Origin: Seiridium cupressi
Taxonomy: Eukaryota > Ascomycota > Sordariomycetes > Amphisphaeriales > Sporocadaceae
NCBI GenBank assembly: GCA_036674765.1
Contig: JARVKI010000071.1
Span: forward strand, 62,001-126,000
Length of the DNA stretch: 64,000 nt
Direction of reading: 5' to 3'
Part shown: piece by piece, positions 56,187-64,000 of the stretch
How positions within the stretch are numbered: the stretch's first letter is position 1
How the letters are laid out: each line of letters opens with the position of its first letter
Translations under genes and position numbers: made by a program
Notes under the pieces: generated by a model
Database searches by the model: none
What the model was told of the DNA's origin: nothing
What the model saw: the letters and a program-made list of their open reading frames with translations, nothing else

Positions 56187-57579
56187 GCAGCAAATGAACA
56201 ACACGCAACCGCTGCACATAGCTCAGACACGACTCAGGCTGGACGAAGCGGAGGGCAAGTCACTGCGGCCCTTGCGGATGCTGGTGGTTTGCTGGCAAAT
56301 TGCAAATTGCACGCGCAAATTCGTACGAACCACGTGGGTAATGTGATGGCTTCCATCGGCAATGTCGCCCACTCGGGGAGGGCCCCATCGAGGTCCTTAG
56401 ATAATAGATTGATGATGTCGGTAGTGTGCTGTGGCCCTGTGGAGCAGCTGGGGACCTGAGGTAAGTAATAGCACACCGTATGTATAAGCTAGTCGTGGTG
56501 ATATTGGACTATCCAAAAGCCACGGCCCGGCTGCGCGTTTTGCACATTGCGTCTCCATGGAGTAGGTGGCAGGCGGCGTCGCCTATGTACCTTAAAAGAG
56601 GCTCTACGGAGCAGCTGATAGGAATTAACGACTCGGCCATTTTCCAAGCTATCGGGTGCCCTTTGAGTCAATTAGCATCCTATTCGGGAGATTAGCCTCC
56701 AACCCCGGACCTAGTATAGGTTGGGCAAGGCTATTGATTTTCCCGTGGCCCTTGTTATTAGTTACACCGGGTGACGGGATAGGGCACCCATCTGCGCTGA
56801 TGGCGGATTCTTGATCAGCAAACCTGTTGATGCCTCTTTCGAGCACGACAGACCGAGCCGCCAGCCGCCCGCCGACCTAAGAAGTTGCGCTGCAACGGGC
56901 AATGACTCAAATGGTGCGTTCGTTGGCCGCCGCCGCTGCAAAACCCAGGCTCTTCTGTGGATATGTCCAACAACTTTTGTTTCGTGATGTCAACCAAATT
57001 GTCGTATTACTTGATAACGCATGAAGCACGCACAATGTCGAGCAAACGCCGCCTTTGGGGAGTTGGGCTCAGCTCCACCCGCAGGAAAAATTCCCTCTTT
57101 TAGCATGACCTTTTTTTGGCGCCAAAGGAAAAAAAAAAAAAGTGAACCTACGATGCGAGCCTGTTAGCATGGCTACAATGGTACATTGTATGTTGCAGCT
57201 GCCAGCCAAAGAGCCGCCCGAAGCCAGTAGCACGTTGACGCAAACGCCTCGCCCTATGGCCAGCGGCCGAGCCAACAGTCTGCATTCTGTTACCTAATCT
57301 CACCTCCCTCGCGATGGGTGCGCCTGGGTACGCCTACTTTCACAATGACAAGGTGTTCATTTCATCATTCAATTCGGGATTGTTTTCCCTGTGAACCATC
57401 CCTGATTCGGCTTCGCGACGTCCATAGGCCGAAACAGTCTCAACCCACGGCTTGCGTATCGTGCGCTGGTGTGTCTCTGTGATTAATCGATTCGATTGTT
57501 GAGAAGTAGACCTGGTTTCTCGACCTCGTAGACAAAAACCACAACAACTAACCACTATTGCTACCGCATCCAAACCCAA

Positions 57580-57625
57580 CTTTCCCCCCTCCCCCGTCCC
57601 TCTGCGACTTTCCCGACTTCCCCCA
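57580..57625 (+). promoter_or_regulatory. Pyrimidine tract, possible transcription-start region
   Basis: A C/T-dominated run on the + strand, such as is frequent just upstream of transcription starts in filamentous fungi. It would give the NMR1 homologue a leader of about 1.3 kb. No transcript data support this. Confidence 0.35.
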
Positions 57626-58925
57626 GCATCGATCGCAAAGGTCGTTGATAAAGAAACAGCTTGTTGCATATTTAACGTTCTCCCGCGCATGAACCCGCCA
57701 CAACATCTTCTCTACGTCATAACCATCCATTACATTACATCCCAGACCTTACCGACTTTCATGAGCCAGCACATGAGCAGCGCTCACCGATAGCATTCAG
57801 CTTCCCGAGGTTCGCACGCAGTCAGATCGCGCCACGGTGACGAAAGTCATTATCAGTCGCCGGATTCCACCTGCCTCGCGGTGGGCAGAAACCTGCTGGG
57901 TTGGGAGTAAGCCATCTTCACCGCCCTTGTCTGGACACGCCTCTATCTATCGTACTGGCTCTGCCGACAATTGCGCATTGTCAAAGAGGGCCCTGTCAAT
58001 TTGGCTGCAAATTGCTATCACGTCCTCCGCTGTAGGACCCGATTGGATCGAGGCTGGTGCGACCACGGTGTGGGTACAAAGCACATCAGGCGGAATCGCG
58101 CATCCTTCCTACTCAGGTTCCGGAACGGAGAAGCCTCTGGAAAATCAGGCCGTTTTTGCAGTTGCGGAAAAAAAAAATAGGAAAAAAGAAAAGAAGCTTC
58201 GTCACCTTCCGCAGCCTCCTAGATTGCAAGGCTTGGTCCGCTCATCACGCCGAAGGCTCACGGCGCCGGATCCCCTTCCCAAAGGGAAAAATTGTCCTGC
58301 TCTAATTTGCTGGTGGACTTACGCTTTCGGGCAGCTTCTTCTGGTCGCGGCCCTCTAGTTCCCCGCCAAAGGATTTTCACCTTCAGGGTCGATAAGGCCG
58401 CTGGCATTTGACTCGCCCCAGCGTCGCTATCAGAGACGAGAAACTATAACCCCTAGCCGGCACGCCGTTGGACCCTGGAAACTGCAGGCGCACAATTTCC
58501 ACCGAGGTCGCGTCCGGTCCTCAAGGTCGTTCTCATTGGTACTCTGTATAGCGGGATCGCGTAGCCAGACAGTCATCAGCCTGTCAACAGCAGTTTACCG
58601 CCGGGAACGAGGGTGCCGTGGTGTTTGCTTTGCCGTGTGCTCACGTCCTCGATAAGCTGGGGTCGATACTGCTGCAAGAGATACGATCTGTCAAAGCGGC
58701 ACACCGGCTTCTTCCTTGATTGGTCCTCTTCCACCGTACATGCCCTGATTTGGCCTTGAGCCCCGGATTCCTCCCTGGCATCCTCCCAACGTCAAACCGC
58801 ATTCCCAGACCATTATTCATATCACCATCTGTTCGCGCCCCTCTCAGGAGCGCTGCGATATCTGATCACTACTTCTGGCCAATTTGGACCTCCCGCACCC
58901 GGCCAAACGTTGGGTTGAAATAGCC

Positions 58926-60293
58926 ATGCCCGCCGCGCCTATACCCATCCGCACCGACCTGGTCCTCAGGCCAGCCGCTTCGGACCATGTCAGCGCCTCG
59001 CCCAAGGCGGTGAACACAGCAAGACACAAGCACACGCGGTCTTCCTACTCGGAATCATCCCCCATTCTTTCCATGTCAAGGAATAACTCCCTGAGTTTCC
59101 GCCCTATCAAGCGCTCAATGCCTACGCCGGACAAGACGATCGCTGTCATCAACGCGAGCGGCCGCCAAGCAGCGTCGTTGATCCGGATAGCGACCGCGGT
59201 CGGCTACAAAGTTCGTGCGCAGATACGCAATCTGGAGGGAGTGATAGCCACTGAAGTTTCCACCAACCCCAATGTCACAGTCTTCGTCGGGGAGCTCTAC
59301 CTCCGAAAGAAGCCGGACGATAATCGAGATGTTACCGCCAATGGCCACATCCCGGGAATAGTCGTAAACCAGGACCTCATCTCACAAGTCTTCTGCGGCG
59401 CGCAATTGGCCTTCATTAACACTACCTTCTACGGCAACGAGGTCCAGATAGGCGAGGCCATTGCGGATACCGCAAAGAGGGTCCGGTGCCAGCACTTTGT
59501 CTACTCGTCGATGCCTGATCACGCCGCCTACAACCCTGATTGGCCCTCGCTCCCCCTTTGGTCCGCCAAGCACAAGGTAGAGGACTACATCCGACAGATA
59601 GGCCTCCCGGCCACTTTTGTCTACACTGGAATCTACAACAACAATTTCACCTCGTTGGCTTACCCACTTTTCTGCATGGATCTCCAGTCCGACGGATCAT
59701 TCGAATGGCAGGCCCCTTTCCACCCCAACGCCAAACTACCATGGCTTGACGCCGAGCACGACGTCGGCCCAGCAATCTTGCAGCTGTTCAAGGATGGACC
59801 GTCCAAGTGGAACGGCAAGCGTATTGCTCTGGCATACGAGTACCTTAGCCCAGTAGAGGCCTGCCAGGCATTTGAGAAGGGCCTGGGTCGCCGCGTGCGG
59901 TATAAGAGGGGTCCCATCGAGGTGAAGTGCAAGATTCCTGAAGGATACCGGGACCAGCTCGTTGCTCTGGAGAAACTCTTCTCTCCATCGAACCGAGATC
60001 CGAAGAAGCAGCCGCCCTATTTTGGAGACTCTGATCTCGAAGACAGTTGTCCAGACAGTGCACTGGCTCTTTGGGAGGGCCCACGAGGTCTCGAGGAGTA
60101 CGCAGGAGAGATCTTCCCGCTCGAGGAGGAGGCAAACGGGAAGACGTGGATGTTCGACGATGAGGAGTACGAGGAACCAGCAGAGAATGACGTTCCTGCG
60201 CTGGATGAAGAAGAGCCTGACAGCGACGAGTCTTTTGACGAGGGCCTCGTCATGAGGGGTCTCAAGAGAGATGAGGAGCAATGGCTTGCATGA
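58926..60293 (+). CDS. nmr1: NMR1/NmrA nitrogen metabolite repression regulator
   Basis: NAD(P)-sensing protein that binds and silences the GATA activator NIT2/AreA when preferred nitrogen is available. Single exon; the first ATG at 58926 gives 455 aa. Residues 1-64 are a disordered Ser-rich tail. The Rossmann fold starts at residue 71, TIAVINASGRQAASLIRIAT, holding the family's NASGRQA dinucleotide motif. Further NmrA-specific stretches are AFINTTFYGNE, HFVYSSMPDHAAYNPDWP, TFVYTGIYNNNFTSLAYPLF and PWLDAEHDVGPAILQLFKDG. The usual block LEEYAGEIFPLEEEANGKTW follows, then an acidic C-terminal extension (about 400-455) longer than in Aspergillus NmrA and closer to the longer Neurospora NMR1. Met at residue 65 is an alternative start corresponding to the short form. 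Confidence 0.93.
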   Translation: MPAAPIPIRTDLVLRPAASDHVSASPKAVNTARHKHTRSSYSESSPILSMSRNNSLSFRPIKRSMPTPDKTIAVINASGRQAASLIRIATAVGYKVRAQIRNLEGVIATEVSTNPNVTVFVGELYLRKKPDDNRDVTANGHIPGIVVNQDLISQVFCGAQLAFINTTFYGNEVQIGEAIADTAKRVRCQHFVYSSMPDHAAYNPDWPSLPLWSAKHKVEDYIRQIGLPATFVYTGIYNNNFTSLAYPLFCMDLQSDGSFEWQAPFHPNAKLPWLDAEHDVGPAILQLFKDGPSKWNGKRIALAYEYLSPVEACQAFEKGLGRRVRYKRGPIEVKCKIPEGYRDQLVALEKLFSPSNRDPKKQPPYFGDSDLEDSCPDSALALWEGPRGLEEYAGEIFPLEEEANGKTWMFDDEEYEEPAENDVPALDEEEPDSDESFDEGLVMRGLKRDEEQWLA

Positions 60294-62973
60294 TCTGGAA
60301 GCTGGACAGCTTTCAGGAATCTGCGATTCGGCATTCCTCTCGCTCATCTCCACCCATTTTACCTTGCAATCCTTGTTATTTGCACCATGCATCACGGCGT
60401 CTAATACCCATCATCACTTCACAGAAGCAAAAATTCTTAACAAGGACGGCGTGTAATGCCGATTCTGCAATTTTCTCCAACATGGGTTTCAGGTGGCAAG
60501 AAGTAGCATTTACAGAAAAAACGGTTTCGCGACATCATAATCATATTCAACACATTTCATGGCATTGGTCGGGCAAAGAAATGATGCATTTTCACAGCAC
60601 GGTGTTTGTTGGGCCAGCGAGCGGACTTGGGCGTTTTTTCTCCAGTCGATGCTTGCATTCAGGGCGATCAATGGTTTTATATGGCGCAGCAAAAACTGGA
60701 TGCGGCCTGCGCTTTTCACATACACAAAAAAGGGGTTCTAGTGACCGAGGGCACTTCAAACCGAGGGCACTTCAAACCGAGGTCGCCGAGGCATCGATTG
60801 TTCTTAGATAGTTTTGGAAGGGGCCATGTGGTGCTCCCGGGGGGAAAAAAAAAACATACAGATTTCAGACAAATATGGGCTGACTTGACATGTACCCGAA
60901 TGGCGTGATATATTCGTCGAATGTGAATGCCCCCACCATCCACCTTTCCTTATGTATATCTACAGCTGCGTCATTTAGGCGGCGTCACATTGCGCCATCC
61001 ATCCAATTACCTACAGATAAGCAAAAGGCTTGTCCCACAGCTATCTGGTTCACAAATGGATCCAGCAAACCGTGACTATGTATGCGACCGTGCAGCAACA
61101 ACCGCTGATAGCATCTACCAGAACATCAAAACTTGGACAAGAAATGTCCGACTGCGATAATCGGGCCGGGCCAGCCGTGGCGAACCCTGACTGCCTCCAT
61201 TGTCCATCGCTGGCATGTCCTGTCGGTCTGTCGGTCTGTTCTACGAGGTTGGAGGCCATCCCAGAAGGCCCGGCTCGCATTCTCGGGCTCGGTTCGAGAA
61301 AGGCGACTCCATACCTGTCTGGCTGTCTCCAGCTTTTGACTATTTCCCATCAACTCATCGATCGCTCTCCAGTCTCCTCTCTAACCCTTCCCACTCCCTA
61401 ATCAGGGGTTCTTTGAAGCCCTGGATATAGCGATTGATTCATCCAAGTCCAGTCCGTCCGTCCGTCCATCCCTCCATCATTCTCGACCGCGTCTTCGCCC
61501 CCTGAACAACGACGAAAACCAACAGAAAAACACACAGGAGGATTTCTGCCGTTCATCTTTGAACTGGGAGGACTATTTGGACGGGCTAGGCGGCGGGTTC
61601 GGAGGCGGAGATGGCGGTGAGTCGTCTCTCGACCGGAGTAGATACATTGTCCTTTGATGCGGGCACCCGTGCGGCGCTCTTGGTATCATATGTTTTCTCT
61701 CAGCCCTCTCCTTGCTTTTTTCTTCTTTTTTCCTTCCTCTTCCTCTCCTTTAGGCCGAACACGATTTCTCCGATTCCGACTTTTCTGTGAAACCTTATAA
61801 TTAGTCAGTCGGGTAGTCAACGAGCTATATCCCAGATCTCCGAATTTCTTCTTCGCCGTGGGTGTTTCAAGATCACCGACGAGTTGCCCGCGAACGCCCT
61901 TTTCTTTCCGCTTCCTCCATGTCGCATTCTATCTACATATACAGCACATACATACCTAGTAGGTATCGACCGCCTCGCGGGCACGGCAAAGGGGAGAAAA
62001 GGCAGGTACTTGGCTTTCTCAAAAGTTGCTCATCCGCGCGCGCCCGCCCGCACGCCTGGGTTAAGAAGGTTCTTGGGGATTATTTATATATGAGACTGAG
62101 ACGGCCAGCTCTCGCGAATAGATTCCCCGTGACCAGTTCTTAATTTCCCGTCTCGCCACGACGACCGGCCTGAGGAAGTGGCCATACATTTCCGACCTTT
62201 CAATTAATTATGCAGAGGTGCTGACGTTCCGGTCAGCAGGCACGGCATGACTTCTTAGAATACGGGGCGGTAATACTGCCCATGTAGCCCGTTGCTTGTG
62301 GCACCGCAACCGGGCGGTCTGGGCCTCGCCGACCCTCGTCCAATCATTGAGCACACGGCTATCACGCTCTCCCATCCATTAGGCCTTTGGGTGCCATGGT
62401 AGGAAACATGTCACACAGGGCGCAGCTGCACGTCACCACGTTTAGCTCAGGTCTAGCCACAAGGCGTTAAGCCAAGCGCCGGTAAAAGCAACTTCAGGCA
62501 CATTGTCACAAAACGCTCCGAGGCAGAGTGCTTGATTTGATGGGCATCTTATATTCTTCCGTCTACTAACAAAGCCTCCTCCCTCTAATCGTGATGCGAT
62601 CAAGGCGTCTTGGGGGGGAATAAGTGGAGCGACCCGTCTTGACAAACTTGCGTCTTACCTCATCAACGCCGGACGTACCATGCGATCAAGTCCCCGCGAC
62701 CCCTTCCCACTCTTCAACGAGTATTAGAATTTTTAGTTGGCAACGACTCTTGTACCCCTCTCATGTGCCGCGAATTCACTAAAAGCCAACCCATTCCTCA
62801 TGTCGTGATCGTGGTATCGAAAATGCTGGAATATCGAGAATACGTGATCTTCATCCTGATCACAACCCGCGTCAACCCCAGGCGCTCAGGCCCAGGCTTC
62901 TTCACGTGCTGGTCTTATCGGGGGTAGCCGAGCAGCATGCCCCCTAATCATTATGATGTGACGCGGCGCGGAT
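60294..62973. other. 2.7-kb gene-poor region
   Basis: This spacer between the NMR1 homologue and VPS1 (facing it) holds a 16-bp tandem repeat (60744-60782). A + strand unit at about 61430-61804 looks like a transcript: C/T-rich upstream, leader, ATG-GCG with a GTGAGT donor at 61617 and a very strong pyrimidine tract with TAG acceptor at 61753. Joined, they code 18 residues ending at TAG 61802-61804. No longer protein is supported; see findings. The stretch 61810-62970 shows nothing recognisable. Confidence 0.4.
60744..60782. repeat. 16-bp tandem repeat (2.4 copies)
   Basis: ACCGAGGGCACTTCAA occurs twice in a row followed by ACCGAGG of a third copy, in the downstream flank of the NMR1 homologue. 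Confidence 0.8.
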
Positions 62974-64000
62974 TTACTGGACTTGGCTGACAATCTCGCT
63001 TGCCCTGCTAAGCGACTCGACCATCTGCTGGCATTCCTTTCTCCTGCGGATGGTGTAGTCGGACTCCTTGAGCAGGTCGTCGAGCGTGTCAGTTCGGTAC
63101 ATGTTCTCGAGCAGTTCTCGTTGCATCTCATCCTTGGTAAATCTGTACCCCATTAGCCGATCTTGCGTGAAAATGATGGGAGAGAAATAAAACATACTGG
63201 ACTAGGTTAAGCATAATGGCCTTAGGAACCATGTCAATCATGGTCCTCTTGACAATGTTGAAGTATGAGGAAATGAGCAATTTGATAACCTCCACTTCGA
63301 TATTTTCACGCTCCGAGAGGGTCCCGGAAGCCTTGAGCATTGGCGGCGGCGCCTCCATGGCTGCAGCCTTCTTCTTGTTCTTGGCAGCAAAGAAGCTGCC
63401 GAAGAAACCTGAGTTGTTCTGGTCCAATCCTTCCAGGGAAGGGCTGGCGGCTCTGGCGGGAGTTGCCGAAGCAGGCAAGGGCTTGCCCGTCTTGGGATCA
63501 ACTTGCACTGGCTTGGCACCAGTGTGTCTCTCATTAACGATGGCCATGGCTCGGTGTCCATTCAGGAAATCAGGGTGCCCAGTGTTGACGTAGCAAGACT
63601 CCATGGCAACAAGGTCCTTGACCAGCTTGTTGGTCGGTTCCATGGCCTTCTTGAAGAAGCCTATAATAACCTGGTGAACCGTCTCCTTCAGGGAAGGATA
63701 CCTTCGGTAAAGTGCCTTCTGAAGCAGCTGGGTGAGGATGCGCACCAGCTCGTCATAAACAAGAGACACACACTTTAAGCTGGGCTCCTCCAGGCGCTTG
63801 ATCTGCTGCTTCACGATAAGCTCGAAAGCGGTCGTGCCAACAAACAGGGCAGGGGAAGAACCCGACGAGTTGTACAGGATAGTTCGAATGTCGACATCTT
63901 TGACCATGTCAAAAGGATCGACAGCCTTGACACCGTTGGAGTACAATTCGTGGAACACGAAGCTAATTCTGGCACCGCCAGACAGTTCGGTACTCGAGAG
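62974..64000 (-). CDS. vps1: Dynamin-like GTPase Vps1, C-terminal part (gene runs off the window)
   Basis: Dynamin-related GTPase acting in vacuolar sorting, peroxisome division and endocytosis. Only the C-terminal 323 codons are present (64000-63198 and 63142-62974 across a 55-nt intron); the GTPase domain lies beyond the right edge. The stalk starts with [15 protein letters not shown], then the Vps1-type [17 protein letters not shown] and [19 protein letters not shown], which differ from Dnm1. The variable B-insert is Ala/Lys/Pro-rich and contains [14 protein letters not shown]. The GTPase effector domain begins with [19 protein letters not shown] and ends with [22 protein letters not shown], of which the last part is the normal terminus. 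Confidence 0.94.

Larger units (their letters stand above)
55021..58925. other. 3.9-kb gene-free region upstream of the NMR1/NmrA gene
   Basis: No supportable protein is found here. The region holds an inverted pair of GATAAG sites (56147-56186) and a pyrimidine tract (about 57580-57625) that could mark the transcription start of the downstream gene. After it lie short upstream frames, e.g. 57761-57793 (10 codons) and ATG-CCC-TGA at 58740-58748, and an A-rich run near 58167-58195. A long leader with upstream frames is thus possible for the regulator at 58926. Confidence 0.5.

Noticed and set aside
57837..58358. 173-codon frame upstream of the NMR1 homologue
   Set aside because: Does not begin at ATG, passes through an A-rich run coding Lys/Arg and shows no domain; treated as leader or spacer.
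1..64000. 5S rRNA gene, CRISPR array or prokaryotic operon features
   Set aside because: No matching sequence seen; the window is eukaryotic with spliceosomal introns throughout.

Overview
The window is nuclear DNA of a filamentous ascomycete, most likely a Sordariomycete. Genes are broken by short introns (mostly 50-60 nt, GT-AG with CTAAC-like branch sites). Housekeeping genes lie on both strands at a few hundred bases' spacing, and there are two Zn2Cys6 regulators and an NMR1/NmrA-type regulator. I rebuilt exon structures by hand from splice sites, reading frame and family motifs. No database search was run, so names rest on recognised motifs.

Left part (0.2-38.6 kb), dense core genome. 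CSL4 (RNA exosome) faces ERG2 (sterol C-8 isomerase). PUS4 (tRNA pseudouridine-55 synthase) faces an RFTS-domain protein that may be a heterochromatin factor. A peroxisomal (SKL-ending) alpha-methylacyl-CoA racemase-type enzyme, YIH1/IMPACT, PPT1/PP5 phosphatase, a POP8-like RNase P subunit and SPT4 follow. Next come a disordered orphan protein, a VHC1-type cation-chloride cotransporter, a vacuolar amino acid transporter and RPB11. LSM5 carries two GC-AG introns. After it come a WRN-like 3'-5' exonuclease, a zinc-ribbon protein, YTM1, POL31 and an F-box/2EXR-like protein. The recurrent theme is RNA and DNA metabolism, often in divergent pairs sharing 0.4-0.7 kb promoters.

Middle part (38.6-44.5 kb), more accessory. 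It holds a broken Fic-domain gene (in-frame TGA and a C-terminal frame break), a nucleolar-type basic/acidic protein, a two-helix membrane protein and a tRNA-Ser(CGA) with an intron.

Right part (44.5-64 kb), gene-poor. Long spacers of 4.8, 3.9 and 2.7 kb separate two Zn2Cys6 transcription factors, the NMR1/NmrA homologue (nitrogen metabolite repression) and the 3' end of VPS1, which runs off the right edge. These spacers contain palindromes, small tandem repeats, an inverted pair of GATAAG sites upstream of the NMR1 homologue, and a possible spliced micro-ORF.

I found no convincing new multi-gene system. The best leads are the RFTS-domain protein, the GC-AG introns of LSM5, the decayed Fic gene, the GATA inverted repeat and the micro-ORF transcript.
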